A stretch of DNA of 5,566 nt, from positions 1-5,566 of the forward strand of contig JAEXLY010000083.1 of NCBI GenBank assembly GCA_023444765.1, given 5' to 3'. The notes beneath the pieces are model-generated. The model saw nothing but the letters and a program-made list of their open reading frames with translations. It was not told the origin of the DNA and made no database searches. How positions within the stretch are numbered: the stretch's first letter is position 1; each line of letters opens with the position of its first letter. Below are positions 1-5,269 of this stretch, in pieces. The stretch comes from Pseudomonadota bacterium (GTDB lineage Bacteria > Pseudomonadota > Gammaproteobacteria > Xanthomonadales > Xanthomonadaceae). Position numbers and translations under genes: made by a program.

Positions 1-124
1 TTCCACCCATGAAGGGCGCAATGCCCCGCAAGCGGGGGAAGGGGCAATGGCATTCCAGGGTTTCCTGTTGCGGCCGGGCGCGTCGCCTGCGGCCAGCGGG
101 CCAGCCTCAGCCCCGGTCCTGGCC
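1..124. other. Region downstream of flhA: no gene recognised, GC hairpin
   Basis: Downstream of flhA nothing coding is recognised. In relatives flhF commonly follows flhA, but no FlhF-like N-terminus (typically starting MKIKRF) is visible, so any flhF begins beyond the window. Plus-strand bases 24-28 and 33-37 (ccccg/cgggg) form a 5-bp hairpin with loop caag. A competing pairing joins 22-27 (tgcccc) to 41-46 (ggggca). No T-run follows on either strand, so this is not a canonical intrinsic terminator. On the minus strand an ATG at 53 with AGGA nine bases upstream opens a frame to the window edge (MPLPLPPLAGHCALHGW); its composition is that of the GC-hairpin DNA and it is not called as a gene. 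Confidence 0.5.
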
Positions 125-131
125 TCAGCCC
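104..131 (-). repeat. 10-bp direct repeat around the flhA stop codon
   Basis: The 10-mer gcctcagccc (plus strand) occurs at 104-113 and 122-131, 18 bases apart. The 122-131 copy carries the flhA TGA; the other carries a second TGA at 109-107 in the same frame, so read-through would add only six residues before a second stop. Confidence 0.7.
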
Positions 132-2200
132 ACCGACCCAACCAGCCGCAGCCGCTTGTCCTCCGGCACCTCGGCATAGGCCAGCACCGCAAGCGAGGGC
201 ACGCTGTGGCGTACCAGCCGCGCCACGGCGGCGCGCACGCCGCCGGGCACCAGCAGCACCGCCGGCTCGCCCCGGCTTTCCTGGCGGCTCACGCATTCGC
301 CCAGGTTCTGGTGCAGGCGCTCGGCCAGGCCCGGCTCCAGCGCCGCCCCCTGGCCGCTCACCGATTCCTGCAGCACCCGCTCCAGCGCCGGGGCGAGGGT
401 GAACACCGGCAGCTCCGGCGCCATGCCGTTGAGTTCCTGCACGATGAAGCGGCCCAGCGACACCCGCACGGCCGCCGTGAGCGCGGCCGGATCCTGCGTC
501 TGCGCCCCGTGCTCGAGCAGGGTCTCGACGATCTGCCGCATCTGCCGCACCGGCACGCGGTCGGCCAGCAGCGACTGCAGGACCTTCACCACCACCGACA
601 GCGGCAGCAGCTTGGGCACCAGGTCCTCGACCAGCTTGGGCACGCTGCGGCCGAGCGCGGACAGCAGGTTCTGCACCTCGTCGTGTCCGAGCAGTTCGGA
701 CGCGCGTTCGCGCACCACGTGCGACAGATGGGTGGCCGCGACCGTGGCCGCATCGACCACGGTGTAGCCCAGCGACTCGGCGTGCGCGCGCTGGCCGGGC
801 ACGATCCACACCGCGTCCAGGCCGAAGGCCGGATCCTTGCCCGGGATGCCATCCAGCGGGCCGAACACCCGGCCCGGGTCCAGCGCCAGTTCGCGGTCGG
901 GCACCAGTTCGCCGGTGGCCACCGGCACGCCGTGCACCAGCAGCCGGTACTGGCCGGGAGCCAGTTCGAGGTTGTCGCGCACATGCACGGCCGGGATCAG
1001 GAAGCCCAGGTCCTGGGTGAGCTTGCGGCGCACGCCCTTCAGGCGCGCGAGCAGCTGCCCGCCCTGGGCCTGGTCCACCAGCGCGATCAGCCGGTAGCCC
1101 ACCTCCAGCGCGAGCGGCTCGACCGGCCGGATCTCGTCCCAGCTCAGTTCGGCCATCGCCGCGGGCGCTGCGCCCGCGGCCGCATTGCCCGCTTCGGGCG
1201 CCTCGGCTGCGGCGGCCTCGCGCTTGCGCAACTTCCACGCCGCCCAGCCCAGCAGGGCGGCCAGCAGCAGGAACGGCAGGTTGGGCATGCCCGGCACGAT
1301 GCCGATCAGGCCCATCAGCACCGCCGAGACGGTGAGCGCGCGCTGGTGGCCGAAGACCTGCTTCGACATCGTCTCGCCCATCTCCTGCTCGCCGGTCGAG
1401 CGGGTGACGAGCATGGCGGTGGCGACCGCGATCAGCAGCGCCGGCAGCTGCGCCACCAGGCCGTCGCCGATCGCCAGGGTGGTGTAGGTCTGCGCCGCGT
1501 CGGCGAAGGACATGCCGTGCGACAGCAGCCCGATCAGGATGCCGCCGACCAGGTTGATCACCAGGATCAGGATGCCGGCGATGGCGTCGCCGCGCACGAA
1601 CTTGCTGGCGCCGTCCATCGAGCCGTAGAAGTCGGCCTCCTCGCGCACTTCCTGCCGGCGCAGCTTGGCGTCCTCGCGGCTCAGCAGGCCGGCGTTGAGG
1701 TCGGCGTCGATCGCCATCTGCTTGCCGGGCAGGGCGTCGAGGATGAAGCGCGCCGACACCTCGGAGATGCGGCCCGCGCCCTTGGTCACCACCACGAAGT
1801 TGACGATGGTCAGGATCGCGAACACCACGATGCCGACCGCATAGCTGCCGCCGATCACGAACTGGGCGAAGGATTCGATCACGTGGCCGGCCGCGGCCTC
1901 GCCCTCGTGGCCGTGCATCAGCACCACGCGGGTGGAGGCGACGTTGAGCGCCAGCCGCAGCAGGGTGACCATCAGCAGCACGCTGGGGAAGATCGAGAAT
2001 TCCAGCGGCCGCCGCACGTACACCACAGCCAGCAGCACCACCAGCGACAGCGCGATGTTGATGGTGAACAGCGCGTCCAGCACGATCGGCGCCAGCGGCA
2101 CGATCACCATCGCCAGGATCGCCAGCACCACCACCGGCGCGGCGGCGCCGTTGCGCAGGCTGGACAGGATCAGGGCGCCGCGGCCCGGCACGCTGCTCAT
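125..2200 (-). CDS. flhA: FlhA, flagellar export-gate protein
   Basis: FlhA is the large inner-membrane export-gate protein. Its membrane domain couples export to the proton motive force, and its cytoplasmic domain forms a ring that docks substrates and chaperones. The product is 691 residues, matching the family. Hydrophobic segments fill about 20-63, 69-94, 112-138, 206-226, 243-266 and 290-322. The FHIPEP-family signature LLRLALNVASTRVVL lies at 80-94. The conserved cytoplasmic loop (143-206) has RISEVSARFILDALPGKQMA, DADLNAGL and EADFYGSMDGASKFVRGD; Asp205 corresponds to the Asp important for proton coupling in Salmonella (Asp208). An Ala-rich linker (about 328-350) leads to the cytoplasmic domain (about 353-691), with VRDNLELAPGQYRLLVHG and GYTVVDAATVAATHL. 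The frame is open for 35 more codons upstream, but these are Arg-rich and lie within flhB; the ATG at 2200 has an ATGA overlap and a GGAG. A second in-frame TGA lies 18 bases past the stop. Confidence 0.98.
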   Translation of the reverse strand: MSSVPGRGALILSSLRNGAAAPVVVLAILAMVIVPLAPIVLDALFTINIALSLVVLLAVVYVRRPLEFSIFPSVLLMVTLLRLALNVASTRVVLMHGHEGEAAAGHVIESFAQFVIGGSYAVGIVVFAILTIVNFVVVTKGAGRISEVSARFILDALPGKQMAIDADLNAGLLSREDAKLRRQEVREEADFYGSMDGASKFVRGDAIAGILILVINLVGGILIGLLSHGMSFADAAQTYTTLAIGDGLVAQLPALLIAVATAMLVTRSTGEQEMGETMSKQVFGHQRALTVSAVLMGLIGIVPGMPNLPFLLLAALLGWAAWKLRKREAAAAEAPEAGNAAAGAAPAAMAELSWDEIRPVEPLALEVGYRLIALVDQAQGGQLLARLKGVRRKLTQDLGFLIPAVHVRDNLELAPGQYRLLVHGVPVATGELVPDRELALDPGRVFGPLDGIPGKDPAFGLDAVWIVPGQRAHAESLGYTVVDAATVAATHLSHVVRERASELLGHDEVQNLLSALGRSVPKLVEDLVPKLLPLSVVVKVLQSLLADRVPVRQMRQIVETLLEHGAQTQDPAALTAAVRVSLGRFIVQELNGMAPELPVFTLAPALERVLQESVSGQGAALEPGLAERLHQNLGECVSRQESRGEPAVLLVPGGVRAAVARLVRHSVPSLAVLAYAEVPEDKRLRLVGSVG
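1158..1199 (-). repeat. Two tandem GC hairpins over the FlhA linker codons
   Basis: Bases 1158-1167 and 1171-1180 form a perfect 10-bp inverted repeat around a 3-base loop. Next to it, 1187-1191 and 1195-1199 form a 5-bp inverted repeat, also with a 3-base loop. Both lie in the part of flhA that encodes the Ala-rich linker (codons about 334-348) between membrane and cytoplasmic domains. There is no T-run after either on either strand, so they are not intrinsic terminators. Low-complexity Ala/Gly codons favour such repeats by chance. Confidence 0.6.
2197..2200 (-). other. ATGA stop/start overlap, flhB to flhA
   Basis: The flhB TGA and flhA ATG share bases. This layout commonly couples translation of neighbouring subunits; here both belong to the same export gate. 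Confidence 0.85.
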
Positions 2201-3360
2201 CGCGCGGGGGCTCCGCCGGACGCGTCGTCGGCCGGATCGGGCGCGCCATCGGCGCCCACGTCGAACTCGGCCATCACCGGCATCGGCCCGCGGCCGGGCA
2301 CCCACGCCCGCAGCTGGAACACGTAGGAGAGCACCTGCGCGACGGCGGCGTACAGTTTCACCGGGATTTCCTGGTCGACCTGCGACTGCCTATACAAGGC
2401 GCGTGCCAGCGGCGGCGCCTCGACGATCGCGACCCGGTGCTTCTCGGCCAGCGCGCGGATCGCCAGCGCCAGTTCGTCCACGCCCCTGGCCACGACCACC
2501 GGTGCGCGCATGCCCGGCTTGTACTTCATCGCCACCGCGTAGTGGGTGGGGTTCACCACCACCACGTCGGCATCCGGCACCGCCTCCATCATCCGCTTCT
2601 GCGACATCTGCCGCTGCACCTGGCGCACCCGCGCCTTGAGTTCGGGATTGCCCTCGATCTGCTTGTACTCGTCGCGCAGCTCCTGTTTGGTCATCTTCAG
2701 CCGGCTGCGGTGCTGGTGGTGCTGCCAGGGCACGTCGATCGCCGCCAGCAGGGCCAGCGCGCCGACCATGGCCAGCAGCGCGTTGAGCGCCAGGTCCACG
2801 CCACCGGCGACCGAGGCTTCCAGCGAGGCCTGCGGCATGGTCAGCAGGGTCGAGAACGCACGCCACACCACCCAGCCGCCGATACCGCCGATCAGGCCCA
2901 CGCGCAGGAGCGAGCGCAGCAGCTCGGCCAGGCTCTCGCTGCCGTACAGCCGGGCCAGGCCCTTGCCTGGATTGAGCCGGCTGAAGTCCGGCGCCAGGGC
3001 CTTGCCGGCGAAGCGCAGCCCGCCCATCGCCGCCGGCGCGATCGCGCAGGCCACCAGCGCGGTGAGCAGCAGCGGCAACAGCGGCAGCATCAGCTCCAGC
3101 ATCAGGCGGCCGGCATGGGGCAGCAGCAGTTCCGGGGAATCGAGCAGCGCGCGGTCGAAGCTCAGGGCCTCGCGCATCCAGTCGCGCGAAGCCGCGCCGA
3201 CGTTGCCGCCGGTGGCCTTGAGCGCGATCACCGCGCAGCCGAGCACGGCGACGTTGCCCAGCTCGCGCGAGCGCGGGACCTGGCCCTTCTCGCGCGCATC
3301 GCGCAGCCGTTTTTCGCTTGGCTGTTCTGTGCGGTCTTCCTTGGGCGCCTGCTCGCTCAT
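2197..3360 (-). CDS. flhB: FlhB, export-gate protein with self-cleaving specificity switch
   Basis: FlhB is the inner-membrane export component that switches the apparatus from rod/hook to filament substrates after cleaving itself at an NPTH motif. The product is 387 residues (Salmonella: 383). The N-terminus shows the family motif TEQPSEKRLRDAREKGQVPR (11-30). Hydrophobic segments lie at about 34-52, 86-112, 150-172 and 188-210, followed by a charged linker with QELRDEYKQIEGNPELKAR. NPTH is at residues 270-273 (bases 2542-2553), so autocleavage between Asn and Pro is expected. HYAVAMKYKPGMRAPVVVARG and the EIPVKLYAAVAQVL helix complete the cytoplasmic domain. The last 30 or so residues are acidic, Ala/Gly/Pro-rich and lineage-specific. 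The first 20 codons are less GC-rich than the rest (ACA, CCA and AAA codons), as often seen near starts. The stop overlaps the flhA start (ATGA). Confidence 0.98.
   Translation of the reverse strand: MSEQAPKEDRTEQPSEKRLRDAREKGQVPRSRELGNVAVLGCAVIALKATGGNVGAASRDWMREALSFDRALLDSPELLLPHAGRLMLELMLPLLPLLLTALVACAIAPAAMGGLRFAGKALAPDFSRLNPGKGLARLYGSESLAELLRSLLRVGLIGGIGGWVVWRAFSTLLTMPQASLEASVAGGVDLALNALLAMVGALALLAAIDVPWQHHQHRSRLKMTKQELRDEYKQIEGNPELKARVRQVQRQMSQKRMMEAVPDADVVVVNPTHYAVAMKYKPGMRAPVVVARGVDELALAIRALAEKHRVAIVEAPPLARALYRQSQVDQEIPVKLYAAVAQVLSYVFQLRAWVPGRGPMPVMAEFDVGADGAPDPADDASGGAPAR
2211..2214 (-). promoter_or_regulatory. Ribosome binding site of flhA
   Basis: GGAG on the minus strand, 10 bases before the flhA ATG and inside the last codons of flhB. 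It supports the ATG at 2200 over an in-frame ATG 35 codons upstream. Confidence 0.5.
2394..2409 (-). promoter_or_regulatory. Candidate sigma-54 promoter inside flhB, upstream of flhA
   Basis: The minus strand reads CTGGCACG, four bases, then TTGT. The sigma-54 consensus is YTGGCACG-N4-TTGC, so spacing is exact and the only mismatch is the last base of the -12 element (T for C), which is normally a strongly conserved position. The expected transcript start would be near 2382, giving a leader of about 180 bases before flhA. sigma-54/FleQ control of flhA is established in Pseudomonas and Vibrio, where flhA begins its own transcription unit. Here the motif sits inside flhB codons 318-323, so chance cannot be excluded. 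Confidence 0.3.
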
Positions 3361-3369
3361 CGGCTCATC
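3355..3369 (-). promoter_or_regulatory. fliR-flhB junction with duplicated GATGAGC and 3-codon mini-ORF
   Basis: On the minus strand the 7-mer GATGAGC occurs twice with a period of 8 bases. The first copy holds the fliR TGA stop overlapped by an ATG; that ATG reads ATG AGC CGA TGA (Met-Ser-Arg-stop), and its stop overlaps the true flhB ATG held in the second copy. The flhB frame is set by the second ATG, because only it reads into the conserved FlhB N-terminus. A weak GGA precedes the junction. The arrangement is seen directly; a role in reinitiation is inference. Confidence 0.5.
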
Positions 3370-4153
3370 CGGTCAGGGCGCGCGCGGCGGTGAAGGCGTC
3401 TTCGAACAGCTGCCCGACCGGCGACGCCAGCTGCCGCATCAGCAGCATCAGCAGGGTCAGGCCGACCAGCAGCGAGACCGGCAGGCCGATGGCGATGGGG
3501 TTGAGCTGCGCGGCCGCGCGCGCCAGCACGCCGAAGGCGATGTTGACCGCCAGCAACGCCATCATCACGGGCATCGCCAGCAGCGCCCCGGCGCGCAGGC
3601 AGGCGGTGAAGAAGGCCGGCACCGCGGCCAGCAGGTCCTGCACGTCCGGCAGCGCCGCGCCCACCGGCAGGCCGCCATAGCTGTCGGCCAGCAGCGACAC
3701 CAGCGCCAGGTGGCCGTCGGTGACGAAGAACAGCAGGGCGAAGGCCAGGTAGAACCACTGCGACAGCACCGCCGACGACGCGCCGCTCAGGGGATCGGCC
3801 ATGGTCGCGAACGACAGGCCCATGCCCTGGCTGACCAGTTCCCCGGCCAGGCGCCCCGCCTCGAACGCCAGGCGCAGCATCATGCCGATCGCCACCCCCA
3901 CCGTGAACTCGCGCAGCACGCCCAGCGCGGTGGCCGCGTCCACGCCCATCGGCGGCGGGGCGGGCAGCACCGAGGACATCGCCGCCGCCATCGCCAGGGT
4001 CACCATCAGGCGCGCCCGCACCGGGATGCCGCGGCCGCCGATCACCGGCAGCACCTGCAGCGCGGCGCCCACGCGCAGCGCGTACCAGAGCACCGCGGCC
4101 AGCATGCCGAACAGGTCGACCCCGGCCAGTGCCGCGAGCGAAACGGTGTCCAC
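3365..4153 (-). CDS. fliR: FliR, flagellar type III export channel protein (GTG start)
   Basis: FliR is the single-copy subunit that completes the FliP5-FliQ4-FliR1 export channel. The product is 262 residues, a normal length, with several hydrophobic segments (roughly 12-35, 47-65, 76-97, 128-145, 178-210 and 218-240). Recognisable conserved blocks are GELVSQGMGLSFATMADP (104-121), DGHLALVSLL (146-155) and the C-terminal NIAFGVLARAAAQLNPIAIG (204-223). The start codon is GTG; the first in-frame Met codon inside would be residue 17 and would cut into the first membrane segment, so the GTG is preferred. No strong Shine-Dalgarno sequence precedes it; an AGG overlapping the fliQ stop is the only weak candidate. 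A weak start just after fliQ fits the low copy number of FliR through poor reinitiation, though that link is inference. It ends four bases before flhB. Confidence 0.97.
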   Translation of the reverse strand: MDTVSLAALAGVDLFGMLAAVLWYALRVGAALQVLPVIGGRGIPVRARLMVTLAMAAAMSSVLPAPPPMGVDAATALGVLREFTVGVAIGMMLRLAFEAGRLAGELVSQGMGLSFATMADPLSGASSAVLSQWFYLAFALLFFVTDGHLALVSLLADSYGGLPVGAALPDVQDLLAAVPAFFTACLRAGALLAMPVMMALLAVNIAFGVLARAAAQLNPIAIGLPVSLLVGLTLLMLLMRQLASPVGQLFEDAFTAARALTG

Positions 4154-4164
4154 GTCGCCGGGGC

Positions 4165-4434
4165 CTAGCCGATCAGGTGCGGGATGCGGTGGAACAGGTC
4201 GGTGGTGAAGGCCACCAGGCGCCCCAGCAGGAAGTGCCCGGTGGTCGCGAGCACCACCACCAGGCCCACCGCCTTGACCACGAACGGGATGGTCGGCTCG
4301 TTGATCTGGGTGGCCGCCTGCATCACGCCCACGGCCACACCGACCACGAGCACGGCCACCAGCGGCGGTCCGCCGAGCAGCAGCGCGATCTGGAGGCCGC
4401 GGGAAATCTCGCCAAGTGCGGTTTCGGGGGTCAT
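4165..4434 (-). CDS. fliQ: FliQ, flagellar type III export channel protein
   Basis: FliQ is a small two-helix inner-membrane protein that packs around FliP/FliR in the export gate. The product is 89 residues, the usual family length. It begins MTPE as many FliQ proteins do, has a first membrane hairpin helix at about 16-38, the signature QAATQINEPTIPFVVK at 39-54, and a second helix at about 51-73. It ends HRIPHLIG, comparable with the Pro-x-x-Ile-Gly ending of enterobacterial FliQ. The ATG lies 10 bases after the fliP TGA. I see no convincing Shine-Dalgarno sequence between them, so translation probably depends on ribosomes finishing fliP. The stop is TAG, unlike the TGA of the other genes here, and fliR begins 11 bases further on. 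Confidence 0.97.
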   Translation of the reverse strand: MTPETALGEISRGLQIALLLGGPPLVAVLVVGVAVGVMQAATQINEPTIPFVVKAVGLVVVLATTGHFLLGRLVAFTTDLFHRIPHLIG

Positions 4435-4444
4435 GGCATCGGGC

Positions 4445-5269
4445 TCAGACGGGATTGAAGCTGGCCGCCAGCGAGCCGACCACGAGCACCCAGCCGTCCA
4501 CCAGCACGAACAGCAGGATCTTGAATGGCGCCGAGATCAGCATCGGCGAGAGCATCATCATGCCCATCGACATCAGCACGCTCGCCACCACCAGGTCGAT
4601 GATCACGAACGGGATGTAGACCAGGAACGCGATCTCGAACGCGGTCTTGAGCTCGCTGGTCAGGAACGAGGCGGCCAGCACGCCGAACGGCACGTCCTGC
4701 GGCGTGGCATAGGGCCCGGTCTGCGAGAGGCCGGCGAAGGTCATCAGGTCGGTCTCGCGCACCTGCGCCAGCATGAAGCCGCGGAACGGTTCGGAGGCCG
4801 CCGCCCAGGCCGCGCGGAACTCCATCGTGCCGTCGAGGTAGGGCGCGATGCCGGCCGCCCAGGCCTGGTCGAACACCGGCATCATCACCATCGCGGTGAG
4901 GAACAGCGCCAGCGCCAGCAGTACCTGGTTGCTGGGGGTCTGGCCGGTGCCCAGCGCCTGTCGCAGCAGCGCCAGCACGATGATGATCCGGGTGAAGGCG
5001 GTGATGCCCAGCAGCGCGGCCGGCAACAGGGTGATGCCGGTCATCAGCGCCAGCACCTGCAGCGGCATGCTCACCGGCTGGCCGCCGATGTTGCCCACCT
5101 CCACCGACGGAAGCGGCTGCGACGGGGCCGCCGGGGTGGCCACCGGCGCGGTCTGCGCGAACGCATCCGACGGCAGCAGGGCCAACGCCAGGCAGGCGCC
5201 GAGCAGCCACGCGGGCAGGGTGGCGCGGCAGGCGCCGGCGGCGCGGAGCAGCGCGTGCAGGAGACTCAT
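4445..5269 (-). CDS. fliP: FliP, flagellar type III export channel protein
   Basis: FliP forms the core of the inner-membrane export channel, in a complex with FliQ and FliR in the flagellar basal body. The product is 274 residues, somewhat longer than the enterobacterial protein (about 245). Residues 1-38 look like a cleavable signal peptide, with hydrophobic core around 19-32 and a likely cut after SDAFA; cleavable signals are known for FliP. An Ala/Pro-rich stretch (about 39-55) follows. Family hallmarks are intact: FTRIIIVLALLRQALGTGQ (92-110), TPSNQVLLALALF, the periplasmic segment with the dispersed Asp/Glu residues of the family, SFLTSELKTAFEIAF (201-215), and a C-terminal IPFVIIDLVVASVLMSMGMM and LFVLVDGWVLVVGSLA. 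The frame is open upstream, but that extension is Arg/Gly-rich and out of frame inside fliO. The ATG at 5269 has an SD-like sequence, an ATGA overlap with fliO and a proper signal peptide directly after it. fliQ starts 10 bases downstream. Confidence 0.98.
   Translation of the reverse strand: MSLLHALLRAAGACRATLPAWLLGACLALALLPSDAFAQTAPVATPAAPSQPLPSVEVGNIGGQPVSMPLQVLALMTGITLLPAALLGITAFTRIIIVLALLRQALGTGQTPSNQVLLALALFLTAMVMMPVFDQAWAAGIAPYLDGTMEFRAAWAAASEPFRGFMLAQVRETDLMTFAGLSQTGPYATPQDVPFGVLAASFLTSELKTAFEIAFLVYIPFVIIDLVVASVLMSMGMMMLSPMLISAPFKILLFVLVDGWVLVVGSLAASFNPV
5266..5269 (-). other. ATGA stop/start overlap, fliO to fliP
   Basis: The fliO TGA and fliP ATG share bases. Coupling of fliO and fliP fits the role of FliO as an assembly helper for FliP, although that functional reading is inference. 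Confidence 0.85.

Noticed and set aside
1..53. Start of a further minus-strand gene (ATG at 53 or 10), possibly flhF
   Set aside because: The predicted residues after either ATG do not resemble the FlhF N-terminus, and the frame from 53 runs through the GC hairpin; too short to support.
2201..2305. Upstream in-frame ATG that would extend FlhA by 35 residues
   Set aside because: The extension is Arg-rich, lies wholly inside flhB in another frame, and is unlike known FlhA N-termini; the ATGA overlap and GGAG favour the start at 2200.
47..2326. 759-codon open frame on the plus strand opposite flhA, with a purine-rich GGGGGAAGGGG just before its ATG
   Set aside because: Its codons align exactly with flhA codons on the other strand. 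Stops would need TTA, CTA or TCA codons in flhA, which are rare in GC-rich genes, so a long open frame is expected. The product is His/Gln/Arg-rich low-complexity sequence with no family features, and the apparent ribosome site is one arm of a GC hairpin.
2876..2883. GCCGATAC on the plus strand, like a sigma-28 (FliA) -10 element
   Set aside because: No TAAA-type -35 element stands at the right distance and there is no plus-strand gene to drive.
2437..4168. Long plus-strand open frames opposite flhB and fliR
   Set aside because: They are frame shadows: 2437-3393 is codon-aligned with flhB, and 2546-4168 is aligned with fliR over its second half. Products are low-complexity Ser/Arg/Ala or Gln/His/Arg sequence; the minus-strand genes are unmistakable.
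5190..5200. Lipobox-like Leu-Gly-Ala-Cys in the FliP signal peptide (Cys26)
   Set aside because: The Cys sits in the middle of the hydrophobic core with more hydrophobic residues after it, and a normal signal-peptidase I site (AFA) follows at residue 38.
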